Part shown: piece after piece, positions 35,953 to 46,203 of the stretch
How the letters are laid out: each line of letters opens with the position of its first letter
How positions within the stretch are numbered: the stretch's first letter is position 1
Origin: Anaerolineae bacterium
GTDB lineage: Bacteria; Chloroflexota; Anaerolineae; Aggregatilineales; Aggregatilineaceae
NCBI GenBank assembly: GCA_016926875.1
Contig: JAFGNU010000039.1
Coordinates: 1-64,000 of the forward strand
Direction of reading: 5' to 3'
DNA: 64,000 nucleotides
The notes under the pieces: model-generated
What the model was told of the DNA's origin: nothing
The model's database searches: none
Seen by the model: the letters and a program-made list of their open reading frames with translations, nothing else
Program-made: the position numbers and the translations under genes

Positions 35953-36972
35953 TTATTCGATCTGGCGCGTACTGCTGCGCTCGATAAACTTCGGATATAA
36001 CACACGCTGGTGATCTGGTGTGTCCGGGTCATTCAGCAAGTCAACCAGGTATTCGATGCTCTGCTCGCCAAGCGCTGTGAAATCCTGCCGGACGGTTGTG
36101 AGCGGCGGTTCGAAGTAAGCAGCTTCGGGAATGTCATCAAACCCGACAACAGAGACATCTTCCGGTATATGCAGGTGGTGCACGCGCAGCGCACGCATCG
36201 CCCCAAGCGCCATCTGATCGTTCGCGGCGACCAGGGCTGAGAAGCGCGCACCGTGGGTCAGCAGGTTGTGGATGCCGTTATAGCCGCTTTGGGCTGTCCA
36301 ATCACCCTCGACGGACATGCCCGGCTCGGTACCGGCAGCTTGCAGGGTAGCCAGCCAGCTTTGATGACGTGCGTGTGCCCCGTACCAGTTGAGCGGCCCG
36401 CTGATCTCGCAGATGTCACGATGGCCCAGATCAATCAGGTGCTGCGTCACAAGCTGGCTGCCGTGCCACTGATCGATGACGACCGACGGGGCCTGAGTCC
36501 CCAGCTCAATATCGATCTGCACAAAGGGGACTCTGTCGCAGACCTGCACCAGCTCTGCGTGGCTCACGCCCATTGTTGGCGTGATGAGAACCAGACCATC
36601 AATCGAACGATCACCTAAGACGTCAATAGCATCACGGATGGCGTCCCGCGACATCTGGTCAATAGTGGAAAACGCGACACCATACCCGCGCGCTTTCGCC
36701 GTGCGCTCGATGTGAGTGACCATTTGAGCTGGCCCGTAGTGCAGAAAGCCGAACGTGATAATGCCGACCATGTAGGACCGCTGCGTGACAAGGCTGCGTG
36801 CCGCGCGATTGGGCCGGTAGTCGAGTGTACGGATTGCTTCCAGCACGCGCTGGCGGGTATTATCCGATACATAGGGATGATCGTTGACGACGCGGGAGAC
36901 TGTTTGCGCGGAGACGCGCGCAAGCTGGGCAACGTCTTCCAGTGTGACTCGTTTCGAATCGGACAATTCCAT
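35953..36972 (-). CDS. LacI-family transcriptional regulator
   Basis: The 339-residue regulator has an N-terminal helix-turn-helix (TLEDVAQLARVSAQTVSRVVNDHPYVS), hinge helix DYRPNRAARSLVTQ, and a periplasmic-binding-protein-like sugar-sensing domain (VGIITFGFLHYGP, DRSIDGLVLITP, VVGFDDIPEAAYFEPPLTTVRQD). It lies directly upstream of and in the same direction as the pentose genes, so it is the likely repressor released by the sugar. The frame is open from 36987; ATG 36972 was chosen. A definite operator was not found. Confidence 0.92.
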   Translation of the reverse strand: MELSDSKRVTLEDVAQLARVSAQTVSRVVNDHPYVSDNTRQRVLEAIRTLDYRPNRAARSLVTQRSYMVGIITFGFLHYGPAQMVTHIERTAKARGYGVAFSTIDQMSRDAIRDAIDVLGDRSIDGLVLITPTMGVSHAELVQVCDRVPFVQIDIELGTQAPSVVIDQWHGSQLVTQHLIDLGHRDICEISGPLNWYGAHARHQSWLATLQAAGTEPGMSVEGDWTAQSGYNGIHNLLTHGARFSALVAANDQMALGAMRALRVHHLHIPEDVSVVGFDDIPEAAYFEPPLTTVRQDFTALGEQSIEYLVDLLNDPDTPDHQRVLYPKFIERSSTRQIE

Positions 36973-37180
36973 TTTGCACCTGCCCAACTGCCGTTATGTT
37001 AACGCAAACATAGTATCCCATAAGAAATCTCTTTGTCAACTTGCCTGGGGTGCTTTGACAGCATAGCTATGCAAATTTCTGATGCTGCCATTCTGTATGG
37101 CGTGTATTGTTATCAACCTGGCATTGCCAGGGGGCAATGCCCATAAGCCACATGATTTGCGACTATAACCAGGAGCTACC

Positions 37181-37564
37181 ATGAAATCTCTGCAATGTTT
37201 TTTCAAGAGTCGACTGCACGCCTTTCGCTGCGCGTTTGATGGGCTGTTCCATGTGCTGCGTTCGCAGCCGAATGCATGGTTTCACACGACTGCCACCGTT
37301 TGCGTGATTCTCATGGGCGCATGGTTTGGGCTGTCGAAAACTGAGTGGGCATTCATCATTGTGGCGATAGGCGCTGTGTGGGCCGCAGAAATTGCCAACA
37401 CGGCAGTTGAAGCAGTGGTTGATCTTGTCTCGCCCCAACCTCACCCACTTGCCAAAACTGCCAAGGACTGCGCCGCCGCCATGGTGCTGGTGGTATCAGG
37501 CATGGCAGCCGCCATTGGGCTGCTCGTGATGGGGCCTTCCCTGTGGTCCCGGTTGAACTTCTAG
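37181..37564 (+). CDS. dgkA: Diacylglycerol/undecaprenol kinase (DgkA family)
   Basis: This 127-residue membrane protein has three predicted helices and the conserved motif AAEIANTAVEAVVDLVSPQPHPLAKTAKDCAAA in the middle, with Glu70, Asn73 and Glu77 as expected active-site residues. Gram-positive-type members phosphorylate undecaprenol to recycle the lipid carrier. The start follows CAGGAGC. It stands alone, divergent from the LacI gene. Confidence 0.9.
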   Translation: MKSLQCFFKSRLHAFRCAFDGLFHVLRSQPNAWFHTTATVCVILMGAWFGLSKTEWAFIIVAIGAVWAAEIANTAVEAVVDLVSPQPHPLAKTAKDCAAAMVLVVSGMAAAIGLLVMGPSLWSRLNF

Positions 37565-37779
37565 ATATACGGCGAACCTGCATTCAGCCGATTATGGCCT
37601 GCTTACCTGGTTCTCCCCGGTCTCGATTGGAAGATTTGGCATGGCTTTTGTTTGTCAACCCTCTACTGCTGATCCACAATTAGCTTTCAGCTCCGGGGGA
37701 TATATCCATACCAATCGTTTTATGAAGTGTCGCCTCGTTTGTTCAAGGAGGGTACACTTTTTCATTGACAGGAGATGTT

Positions 37780-38958
37780 ATGACCAAACAAACCGCTGAT
37801 GTTATCGTGATTGGCGGTGGAATCACCGGCACGAGTGCTGCTTACCAGTTAGCGCTGCGGGGCTGCCGTGTAACCTTGTTTGAGAAACGTTACCTGGCAG
37901 CCGGTGGCACAGGACGCACCGTCGGACTTATTCGCCAGCATTACTCCAACGAAATCACAGCCCGCATGGCGCTGCGCGCTCTACACGTCTGGCAGGATTT
38001 TGACCAGGCTGTAGGTGGCGACGTAGGATGGATTCAAACCGGGGCATTGTTCATCGTTGGTCCCCACGACCTGGCAGGACTCAAGACTAACATCGCCCTT
38101 CAAAAACAGGTCGGGATCAATGTCGAGTTCCTGGATGCCCAGGCAGTTCATGCGCTCGCCACCTACCTGAATATCGATGATATTGGTGGCGCAGCGTATG
38201 AGCCGGATTCCGGCTGCGCAGATGGGGCAACGGCGACGAACGCCTATGCCAACCGCGCCAAAGCTCTCGGCGCAACCATCCTGCAAGACACGAAGGTGAC
38301 GGCTGTTTGTCTCGAAGCCGGGCGCATTTCCGGGGTAGAAACCACCCAGGGAGATTTCAGCGCCCCGGTGGTGATCAACGCTGCCGGACCCTGGGGCGCA
38401 CATCTGGCACTTGGCGTGGGGTACGATACGCCGGTAGAAGCCAGCCGCCACCAGGTAGCCGTCTTTCAGCGGCCAGAAGGGCTTGTCCACACACACCCGT
38501 TTATCGGCGACTTTATCCAGGGCTTTTATCTTCGTCCGGAAACCGGACGCCTCACGCTTTCAGGCTCCCTCGAAGCCTCGGAAGCGACCAATAAGGTTGA
38601 TCCCGATAACTACGTAGAGACGGTGGATATGGATTTCAACATCGATATGGCAGAGCACACCGAACACCGCGTGCCTGCTATGTGCGATGCGCAAATCCGC
38701 AAAGGCTGGGCGGGGCTTTACGATGTCACGCCCGATTGGCATCCAATTATCGGGCGTATGCCAGGGCTGGAAGGATTCATTTGCGCCTATGGTTGGAGCG
38801 GAAGCGGCTTTAAGATGGGTCCCGTAACCGGCGAGATGATTGCCGATCTGGCAACCGGAGAACAGCGCTGCCCGATTGATCCGCATCTTTTCCGTTTTGA
38901 ACGCTTTGCAGAAGGGGATCTCGTCACAGGGCAATACTCTTACAGCATTATGGGCTGA
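37780..38958 (+). CDS. FAD-dependent oxidoreductase (DAO/sarcosine oxidase-like)
   Basis: The 392-residue protein begins with the dinucleotide-binding motif DVIVIGGGITGTSAAYQLALRG and has GGTGRTVGLIRQHYSN, AGPWGAHLALG and a C-terminal GLEGFICAYGWSGSGFKMGPVTGEMIADLATG, as in glycine/sarcosine oxidases and D-amino-acid dehydrogenases. It probably oxidises an amino or imino acid with FAD. The frame is open from 37765, but ATG 37780 follows AGGAG by 5 bp. It converges with an ornithine cyclodeaminase-like gene, which fits amino acid metabolism. Confidence 0.88.
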   Translation: MTKQTADVIVIGGGITGTSAAYQLALRGCRVTLFEKRYLAAGGTGRTVGLIRQHYSNEITARMALRALHVWQDFDQAVGGDVGWIQTGALFIVGPHDLAGLKTNIALQKQVGINVEFLDAQAVHALATYLNIDDIGGAAYEPDSGCADGATATNAYANRAKALGATILQDTKVTAVCLEAGRISGVETTQGDFSAPVVINAAGPWGAHLALGVGYDTPVEASRHQVAVFQRPEGLVHTHPFIGDFIQGFYLRPETGRLTLSGSLEASEATNKVDPDNYVETVDMDFNIDMAEHTEHRVPAMCDAQIRKGWAGLYDVTPDWHPIIGRMPGLEGFICAYGWSGSGFKMGPVTGEMIADLATGEQRCPIDPHLFRFERFAEGDLVTGQYSYSIMG

Positions 38959-39019
38959 GCGAGCGCTTCGCGTTCCGTGGTCAGGTTATTGTTGCCAATC
39001 GCCCCAACCGCAACCCTGC

Positions 39020-39985
39020 TTACCATGCCACATCGATTCCCAGCCCGCGCTCGTCCGCGGCTGCGATCACGCGCTGTGCCAGGGCGGCATCCTGCACCGC
39101 GTTGCCCACCGACTTGAAGAAGGTGATCTCATGTGGATCATGACGCCCTTCCTTCAGCCCGGCGGCGATTTCTCCGATCTCGGCGTGAACGATGTCTCCG
39201 GTGATCAGTCCCTGGTTGCGTGGGATAATCAGGTCTCCGGCCTCTGCCCAGGCGCTTGCCCGGTGATCAACAACTACCCTGGACGCCAAAACCACGTCGG
39301 CGGCGATCTCCTGCATTTCTGGGGTGAATGACCCGATGCCGTTGATATGCGCGCCGGGTGCGAGATCGTCCAGGTGCACAACCGGCGTTTTACTGTTGGT
39401 GGCCGCGACGACGACGTGCGCATCTTCCAGCGCCGCAGGGGCAGATGGGGCGACGACGACGCGGGCAGGATACAGTTCGCGCAGCTCGTCGGCCATCTGT
39501 TCCGCGCCGAACAGGCTAAAAATACGAATCTCCGTGATCGGGCGTACTGCACACACAGCAGCAACCTGTGTGCGTGCCTGAACGCCCGCCCCGATCACCG
39601 CCAGTATCGACGCCTGTGACACGGCGAGCAGGTCGGTTGCCAGACCAGAGGCCGCTCCTGTGCGCTGCGCCGTCAGCACGCCCCCGTCCATGAGTGCCAG
39701 CGGCGCGCCGGTTTGGGCATCTGTCACCAGCACGGCGGCGTAAATGGTCGGCAGGCCGTGTGACCGGTTTTCCGGGCACACCGAGACTACTTTTACCGCG
39801 CTGACCGGTGCGCCTTCGATCTGGGCTGGCATAGTCAACAGAACGCCGCCCGGTGTTTCCAGCACGCCGCGCAGGGGCACATTCGCCCGGCCTGTGGACA
39901 GTGCGACGAATCCCGCGCGTACTGCATCAATCGCCGCACGCATATCAACCGCTGCGCGCACGTCGTCCGCTGTGAGAATTCTCAT
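39020..39985 (-). CDS. Ornithine cyclodeaminase/mu-crystallin family protein
   Basis: This 321-residue protein carries the NAD-binding segment ILAVIGAGVQARTQVAAVCAV and the family segments RTGAASGLATDLLA and HINGIGSFTPEMQEI. Members include ornithine cyclodeaminase, L-alanine dehydrogenase and ketimine reductases. It may act on the imino acid produced by the convergent FAD oxidase; that is inference. The frame is open from 40081; ATG 39985 follows GGAGGG. Confidence 0.88.
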   Translation of the reverse strand: MRILTADDVRAAVDMRAAIDAVRAGFVALSTGRANVPLRGVLETPGGVLLTMPAQIEGAPVSAVKVVSVCPENRSHGLPTIYAAVLVTDAQTGAPLALMDGGVLTAQRTGAASGLATDLLAVSQASILAVIGAGVQARTQVAAVCAVRPITEIRIFSLFGAEQMADELRELYPARVVVAPSAPAALEDAHVVVAATNSKTPVVHLDDLAPGAHINGIGSFTPEMQEIAADVVLASRVVVDHRASAWAEAGDLIIPRNQGLITGDIVHAEIGEIAAGLKEGRHDPHEITFFKSVGNAVQDAALAQRVIAAADERGLGIDVAW

Positions 39986-40304
39986 AACTTGATCCCTCCA
40001 CGTGTGTGTTTGCGCTGTTGGCAGCAGATTGCCCGGTGACTCGTCATGTGTAGAGAAAGGAACAAAAATCCGCTGTATCAAGGCGGGTCTTATAAGGGTA
40101 CAGCGGATTCTTTCCCAGATCAGTATTTGAATACATCAGGTTTCAAAAAGGCTTGTATGTAGCGGCCCAGGCTGGCGGCGCATCGCGTGCGCGCTCTCTG
40201 GCGTGGCAAAGGTGACAGTCATTCACTGCGGAAGTGCGGGCAATTCCCAGACCTCCGCTAAAACTGCTGCGCCGCAAGACTACGCCGCGCTAAAAGCCGG
40301 TTGC
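39986..40304. other. Intergenic region between the cyclodeaminase gene and the peptide-export operon
   Basis: No gene is seen. It contains the terminator at 40062-40109 for the leftward peptide operon and presumably the promoter of the cyclodeaminase-like gene. The stretch 40110-40304 shows no clear feature. Confidence 0.6.
40062..40109 (-). terminator. Rho-independent terminator closing the NHLP/azole peptide operon
   Basis: A perfect 11-bp stem AATCCGCTGTA/TACAGCGGATT with a 21-base loop is followed on the minus strand by TTTGTTCC (five T including the end of the stem). It lies about 195 bp after the last gene of the operon. Confidence 0.75.
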
Positions 40305-43265
40305 TTAGACCAGTTGGCGCTTGGCAAGCTCGGCAAATGGGCCGGGCTTGTTGATCAATTTCTGATACGTACCAGCCTGCACGATCTGGCCGCGATCAAA
40401 CACCAGGATCCAATCGGCGTTAATGATGGTGCTGAGGCGGTGCGCGATCACCACGCGGGTGATGTGCAAGCTTTCAAGACTGCGGCTGACAATGTCCTGA
40501 GTCCGGTTATCCAGGGCGCTGGTAGCCTCGTCAAAGAAGAGAATGCGCGGCTTGTTCGCCAGCGCGCGGGCGATCAACAGCCGCTGCCGCTGCCCGCCCG
40601 ACAGATTGCCGCCGCCCTCGCTGATGATGGTTTGCATCCCCATCGGCATTTCGCGGATATCCTCGTCCAGCCCGGCCATTTGCGCGGCTTCCCAGGCGTC
40701 GTCCAGAGTCAGTTGGGGAGACGAGCTTACGATGTTTGTATAGATGTCTCCCGACATGATCTTGGCGTTTTGCAGGACAACCCCGATCTGCTGACGGACG
40801 GCGCGCAGGTCCAGGCCAAACAGGTCTTTACCGTCGTAGAACACGCCGCCTGACTCTGGCATTTCGAAGCCCAACAACAGGCGTAAGAGCGTCGATTTGC
40901 CCGATCCGGATGGCCCGACCAGCGCCACAAATTCACCGGGCCTGATCTGCACCGAAACATCTTCCAACACAAAGGGACCGCCCTCGACATAGCGAAACGA
41001 TGCGTGGCTGACCTCGATCTCGCCGGTTAATTCGCCGGGATTGGCCTTGTGCTCGTCCACTTCGGGCGCGGCTTCCAGGATCGGCCTGATTTGTTCAAAC
41101 GACGGAATAATGCCCAGAATGGAAACGGAAACAGCGCCCAGCGCCAGCATAGAGGTTAGAAACTGGGTGAAGGCCAGGTTAAACGCCAGGAACGCGCCCG
41201 TATCCAGATCGGACATGGCCGAGGATGCCACGACGGCAAAGATCACGAAGGATGCCAGGACGGGATAACCAGCGTTAAAAGCGAGCAGCCGGTTCGAGAT
41301 CGCGCGCGCCTTGTAGGCCAGCTCGCGCTGTGATGCGAACCGTTCTGCCCAGATAGCCAGCGCCTGACGTTCGGCACCGGCCACGCGCAGCTTGGCGATA
41401 CCGGTCAGAAATTGCAGGACCTTACCCGATATCTGGCGTTGAATACGGCTAAGTTCTCGCTGGTGGTGCATCTGATAATAACCGGTCAGGACCATCGCCA
41501 GCACGGCAACCAGCACCAGCGCCAGCGCTACCAGCGCCAGTTGGGCCGAGTAGACAAACAGTATAATGACATTCAACAGGGACGACAGGCTGTCGAGAAT
41601 AGTCGTCATGATATGCCCGGACATCAGGCGGCGGATTTCCGTGATGCCCATCGCCCGCACGCCCAGGTCGCCGGATGAGTAGGTGCGGAAAAAGGGCGGT
41701 GGCAGGCTCAGGATACGGTCCCAGATCGCCGCCTGGATCGATGCATCCATCCGGCTTTGTACCTGGAGCATCGCCAGACCCCGGACGATCCGGAATAAGC
41801 CCGCAACCACTGCGATCAACAGGAGCGCCAGCCCGATCTGGAGCAGCAGTCCGCGCTCTGCATTGGGGATGATGGTGCCAAAGATTTGGTCTGTTGCAAC
41901 AGGCGGCACCAGTTCCAGCAGGCCGACCACCGTGCCCATCAGCGCGGCAGTCAACAACGCGCCCTTACAATCCCGCAGTCCAAACTTGACCAGCTCCCAG
42001 GCTGTCGGCGTCCGGTCGGGAAAGGGACGGTAGAAGGCATAAGCGAAAGAAGACAACCGGGTTTCCTCTTCGGCAGTGACCGGCTGCCTGGTCTGCTCGA
42101 CCGGGTCCACAAGCTCGTAGCCGCGCGCCGGGGTTGGCAGCAGCGCCACCGGGCGCCGTGGCGCTGCCAGGAAGCCCAGCAGCGGGCCGCTGTCGGTGCG
42201 CCACCAGTCCCCTCGGAGCGCTACCTGGCGAAGCCGGAAGCGGGAATACCGGGCGATGTTCAGGAGCGCGCTTCTTTGCGTATCTTTCTCGATGCCCGGA
42301 TAGGATCGAATGTCAAGTCCAAGCCGGTTACCGATCAACCGGCACACATTAAGCAGCGGGCTGCGTCCGTCAACCGTGATCTCGGCCAGCTCGGCGATCT
42401 TTCCAGCATACAGCGGTGACGCGAGGCGTTCCAGCGCGTCTTCCATAAGCTGCGTGTCCGATTCGGCTTTGGCACGCAGACGCTGGTGTTCGGTTGATAC
42501 GCTTCGCTCCTGGTTCAGGGCAATCGCGTCCAGTGCCAGCCGCTGAAAATCGTCAAGCCCGATCCAGGCAGGGTCCTGCTGGATATATGTTTCTGTATCG
42601 ATGGCCTGTAAGCGGGCCTGATCCACGGGGCGCAGCCAGGTATCGCACAAAACCGGCAAGAAATGCTCGCCGTTGGCCCAACATAGCTGTGGTTGGCCGA
42701 TAAATTCGGCGTTGCCTGCCAACGGCCTGACCCAGAGAATATCTTGTTTCGGCACTGCCACCTGGTCCGGCTCTGGTATTGTTTCTTGATCGGCTTTCAG
42801 CAAAACATGGTTTTTGGGCACGATCTCTTTGGCGATGCCGTTCGCCAGCCCTGCCGCCCAGGCTTCCAGCATTGCCGCCACACACTCGCGGTGTTCCAGG
42901 TCGGCGGCCAGGGTTTGCAGCCGCGCGCGCTCGCACTTGAGCACCCGTGTATGCGGTGTCCCGGCTACCAGGAGGCTGATCCCCTTGCCGGACGCCTCAA
43001 AATCCATACCCAGCAAAATCTGCCCGACTTCGCCGCGAAAAATGTGACTGCGCGCGCTCACGGTTTCTCCATCGTGCGTCCGCACGGCAAAGACATGGAC
43101 CGATCCGGCGTACACGACCCAGGCGCTGCCGGGATCATCCAGCAGGAACGTCTGGTTACCTTGAATGTCAATCAGCCCGCCTTCCTGAAAGCGGAGCTTG
43201 AGCAAAAAGAGTTCCAGGTTTTCTTTTTGTTTCAGCCGGTCTGCAATGACCTCATAGGTTGCCAT
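40305..43265 (-). CDS. NHLP-type peptide export ABC transporter, permease/ATPase subunit
   Basis: This 986-residue protein matches the NHLP bacteriocin export ABC family without a peptidase. It has an N-terminal domain resembling a cyclic-nucleotide-binding fold (about 25-110), a middle region of about 300 residues, a six-helix exporter domain (about 430-700), and a C-terminal ATPase with Walker A GPSGSGKSTLL near 785, signature [17 protein letters not shown] and Walker [14 protein letters not shown]. In such loci this subunit works with the C39-peptidase transporter encoded 18 bp upstream and an HlyD-like protein to export the matured peptide. It is the last gene of the cluster. Confidence 0.93.
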   Translation of the reverse strand: MATYEVIADRLKQKENLELFLLKLRFQEGGLIDIQGNQTFLLDDPGSAWVVYAGSVHVFAVRTHDGETVSARSHIFRGEVGQILLGMDFEASGKGISLLVAGTPHTRVLKCERARLQTLAADLEHRECVAAMLEAWAAGLANGIAKEIVPKNHVLLKADQETIPEPDQVAVPKQDILWVRPLAGNAEFIGQPQLCWANGEHFLPVLCDTWLRPVDQARLQAIDTETYIQQDPAWIGLDDFQRLALDAIALNQERSVSTEHQRLRAKAESDTQLMEDALERLASPLYAGKIAELAEITVDGRSPLLNVCRLIGNRLGLDIRSYPGIEKDTQRSALLNIARYSRFRLRQVALRGDWWRTDSGPLLGFLAAPRRPVALLPTPARGYELVDPVEQTRQPVTAEEETRLSSFAYAFYRPFPDRTPTAWELVKFGLRDCKGALLTAALMGTVVGLLELVPPVATDQIFGTIIPNAERGLLLQIGLALLLIAVVAGLFRIVRGLAMLQVQSRMDASIQAAIWDRILSLPPPFFRTYSSGDLGVRAMGITEIRRLMSGHIMTTILDSLSSLLNVIILFVYSAQLALVALALVLVAVLAMVLTGYYQMHHQRELSRIQRQISGKVLQFLTGIAKLRVAGAERQALAIWAERFASQRELAYKARAISNRLLAFNAGYPVLASFVIFAVVASSAMSDLDTGAFLAFNLAFTQFLTSMLALGAVSVSILGIIPSFEQIRPILEAAPEVDEHKANPGELTGEIEVSHASFRYVEGGPFVLEDVSVQIRPGEFVALVGPSGSGKSTLLRLLLGFEMPESGGVFYDGKDLFGLDLRAVRQQIGVVLQNAKIMSGDIYTNIVSSSPQLTLDDAWEAAQMAGLDEDIREMPMGMQTIISEGGGNLSGGQRQRLLIARALANKPRILFFDEATSALDNRTQDIVSRSLESLHITRVVIAHRLSTIINADWILVFDRGQIVQAGTYQKLINKPGPFAELAKRQLV

Positions 43266-43283
43266 AATCGACCTTTTGGATAA

Positions 43284-45536
43284 TTACAACAGTTCCAGAA
43301 CAGCTTCCAGCTTGGACGGTTTTTCAGTCTTGATCAACCGGGCATAGGGACCATCCGAGCGGATAAGCTGGTCATGGGTGCCCCGTTGAACCACTTTGCC
43401 GCGTTCCAGAACAATGATCTCGTCGCAGTCACGAATGGTGCTCAGGCGGTGGGCCACGATCAAACAGGTGCAGCCCCGGCGTCGCAGGTTGTCGTCAATG
43501 ATCTTTTCCGTCAGCGGATCAAGGGCGCTGGTCGCTTCATCAAGCACCAGGATACTCGGATTGCTGACCAGGGCGCGGGCAATTTCCAGCCGCTGGCGCT
43601 GACCCCCGCTAAAGTTCAAGCCGTTCTCAGCCACGACGGCGTCATACCCGCCAATCCGGGCCGCAATATCTTCGTGGATAGCGGCATCTTTCGCCGCCTG
43701 GATGACGCTGGTTTCCGGGTGCGTGGGGTCCCACATGGTAATGTTATCCCGCACTGTACCCTCAAACAGGAATATCTCCTGGTCCACCATCACCAGCGAG
43801 TTCTTGAGCTTGGCGTAGGGGATGTCGTCCCGTGGCTGGCCATCGAATAGAATCTCGCCCTCCCACGGCTCATACAGCCCGGTGACCAGTTTGGCAATCG
43901 TCGATTTGCCACTGCCCGAACCGCCGACCAGCGCCACGCGCGAGCCGGGTTTCAAAGACAGGTTGAAGTCTTCGATCAGGGGCGGTTCAAGCTGGCTGTA
44001 GCCAAACGTCACGTGTTTCAGATCCAGGTGTCCGGCCAGTTTGCTGCCCAGTTCGGCGGAAGCGGTCCCGGCGCTGTCGCCCGTCCGCTCAGCGTGCTCG
44101 TCGATGGGATAGTTGAGCACATCATCCAACCGCGTCATGTCGCCTTCGGCCTGCTGCAACCGGCTGCCCAGGTTAACCAGGCGGTTGACGGGGTTCAGGA
44201 AATTCGCCATCCAGACCTGGAACGCGATCAACGCGCCGATGGTCAGCTCACCGTTCAGGATACGAAATCCGCCAACCGACAGGATCACTGCCAAGTTGAT
44301 AGCTGACAGGGTTGGGGGCACGACGGATAGAATCTCGGTCAAGATGCTTAACCGCTGCTCGGTATTGATCACCCTGGCCTGGTAGCCGGACCAGCGGCCA
44401 AAAAAGTCGGACTCCGAGCCGGTCGCTTTCAGGTTCTCAATCATTTGCAGACCGCTGAAGGACGTTGAGATCAGCTTGCTCTGCTCGTTCAGCAGCCGCT
44501 GGTTGGCGTCCGTGCGCCGCCGCGAGATATAGCGCAGCGTCACGATGTTCAACAGCGCGATCACGACCCCTAACGCGGTGAGCACCACATCGTAGCGGAT
44601 CATCACAAAGACATAGAAAAAGATCAGCAGGACGTTCAGGAAGTTGGTCGCTATATCGCCGGAGAGCAACTGGGCAACGCGATCATTGATGCTGACCCGC
44701 GCGTTGATGTCACCGGCGTAGCGCTGGATAAAGAACTCAATCGGCAGCCGCAGCACGTGCCAGAAAAACCTGGCCGAAGTCGTGATCGCCAGCCGGGTTT
44801 CGAAGCGGAGCAGGTGCTGCTGTTGCAGCCAGGTCAGCGCAGTTTGAAACAGCCCGGTGATGCCCATAAACGCAAACAACAGCACCATCGAGTCTTCCCG
44901 CCCGCCGACTAAAAACCGGTCCACAAACACCTGGGTATAGGTGGGGACAACCAGCCCCAGGAAGACCAGCAAGAGCGCGGCCAACGTCACGTAGATCAGC
45001 GCAACTTGAGTACCGGTCAGCCGCGCGCGCAAAGCCTGGATGAGCGATGGTTTGCTGCCGCCGCGCTTAAAGTCCGGGCCGGGATGGATAGTCATGGTCA
45101 CGCCGGTAAACGACCCGTCAAAGTCTTCTTCGGTCACAGTCCGCGGGCCTGTCGCGGGATCGTTGAGATAGACCTTATCCCTGCCAAACCCCTCGACCAC
45201 CAGGAAGTGGTTGAAGTTCCAAAAAATGATGACTGGCAGGGGCGTTTCTTTGAGCGACGGCAGTTCTTTTTTGTAACCCTTGGCCTCAAACCCATAGCTG
45301 CGTGCTGCCTTGAGGATGTTGCTGGCCTTGCTGCCGTTGCGCGATACGCCGCACGAAACGCGCAGTTCTTCAAGCGGCACAAAGCGGCCATAGTAGGACA
45401 TGATGATCGATAAGGCCGCCGCCCCACATTCCACCGCTTCCATCTGCAACACAGACGGGGTCTTGACACGGCGTTTTCCAGGCCAACGAATGCCGGGCCG
45501 TCTCAGTCTGTTGAGGATGTTCCTGTTATCAGACAT
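43284..45536 (-). CDS. NHLP-type peptidase-containing ABC transporter (C39 protease domain)
   Basis: The 750-residue transporter starts with a C39 protease domain (residues about 25-150). Cys37 in [14 protein letters not shown], His110 in [10 protein letters not shown] and Asp126 in YLNDPATG form an intact catalytic triad. Six membrane helices (about 180-460) and an ATPase follow, with Walker [16 protein letters not shown] near 543, signature [15 protein letters not shown] and Walker [15 protein letters not shown]39 domains cut leader peptides after double glycine; both precursors in this cluster carry AGGG before their Cys-rich cores. It should therefore remove the leader during export. Confidence 0.94.
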   Translation of the reverse strand: MSDNRNILNRLRRPGIRWPGKRRVKTPSVLQMEAVECGAAALSIIMSYYGRFVPLEELRVSCGVSRNGSKASNILKAARSYGFEAKGYKKELPSLKETPLPVIIFWNFNHFLVVEGFGRDKVYLNDPATGPRTVTEEDFDGSFTGVTMTIHPGPDFKRGGSKPSLIQALRARLTGTQVALIYVTLAALLLVFLGLVVPTYTQVFVDRFLVGGREDSMVLLFAFMGITGLFQTALTWLQQQHLLRFETRLAITTSARFFWHVLRLPIEFFIQRYAGDINARVSINDRVAQLLSGDIATNFLNVLLIFFYVFVMIRYDVVLTALGVVIALLNIVTLRYISRRRTDANQRLLNEQSKLISTSFSGLQMIENLKATGSESDFFGRWSGYQARVINTEQRLSILTEILSVVPPTLSAINLAVILSVGGFRILNGELTIGALIAFQVWMANFLNPVNRLVNLGSRLQQAEGDMTRLDDVLNYPIDEHAERTGDSAGTASAELGSKLAGHLDLKHVTFGYSQLEPPLIEDFNLSLKPGSRVALVGGSGSGKSTIAKLVTGLYEPWEGEILFDGQPRDDIPYAKLKNSLVMVDQEIFLFEGTVRDNITMWDPTHPETSVIQAAKDAAIHEDIAARIGGYDAVVAENGLNFSGGQRQRLEIARALVSNPSILVLDEATSALDPLTEKIIDDNLRRRGCTCLIVAHRLSTIRDCDEIIVLERGKVVQRGTHDQLIRSDGPYARLIKTEKPSKLEAVLELL

Positions 45537-45600
45537 GCCAGCTTTTCTCCACGCCTAACACCGGGACAGCTTCCTACGGTTGTTTCAAGCTGCAAACCCG

Positions 45601-46203
45601 TCACTTCAACTCAGAAAATACCAGCTCGATAGGACGTTCCCGCTCGATCACGATTACGCCGTTGCAGATGGTACCGGTATCAATCGATGTAGATGGCCCC
45701 TGCTTAGACGTCCACTCGTACCCGCTGGGCGTGTCGTCCGAGGTTTCGAGTTCAACCTGCACCTTGATCAACTTGCCATCCGAGGAATACAGGGTAGTCA
45801 GTGCATCGTTGCCCAGGACGCGCAGCATGTCCTCAAACGAGGACGGGTTGCGATCCACCGACGCCACGTGCCCCAACATCAGGCCGTATTCTTCTTTGAC
45901 GACGGTTACGGGCGATACCTTGACTTCCATCCCCGGCTCGATGCGCGCGCCATCCCACACCGACACATACAGGACCGCTTCTAGCAGGCCCGGTTCCTGC
46001 TCGCCGGGGATCAGAATGCCGTCACCCGTTACCGTCGTCGGGATAGTGCCGAACACGCTCCATAACACGGCTGCCAGCAGCAGGCCGCCCAGGCCAAACA
46101 GTGCAAGCCAGCTTCGGGGAGTCGTGATAGCCATAAGCTGGTCGAGTTGTTCAGGGGATGCCAGCTTTTCCAACGCTTTTCGACGAAAGAGCTTTTGGCT
46201 CAT
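45601..46203 (-). CDS. Short HlyD-like NHLP secretion protein
   Basis: This 200-residue protein begins LFRRKALEKLASPEQLDQLM, then one membrane helix (about 32-52) and FGTIPTTVTGDGILI, all typical of the NHLP-system membrane fusion protein. It ends like the family too (GYEWTSKQGP ... GTICNGVIVIERERPIELVF). The central lipoyl and long coiled-coil part is missing: GILIPGEQEPGLLEAVLYVSVWDG passes directly into the last beta domain. The usual family length is well over 300 residues. There is no frameshift, so this is a natural mini form, possibly because a monoderm cell needs no link to an outer-membrane channel. Its ATG overlaps the upstream stop codon. Confidence 0.85.
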   Translation of the reverse strand: MSQKLFRRKALEKLASPEQLDQLMAITTPRSWLALFGLGGLLLAAVLWSVFGTIPTTVTGDGILIPGEQEPGLLEAVLYVSVWDGARIEPGMEVKVSPVTVVKEEYGLMLGHVASVDRNPSSFEDMLRVLGNDALTTLYSSDGKLIKVQVELETSDDTPSGYEWTSKQGPSTSIDTGTICNGVIVIERERPIELVFSELK

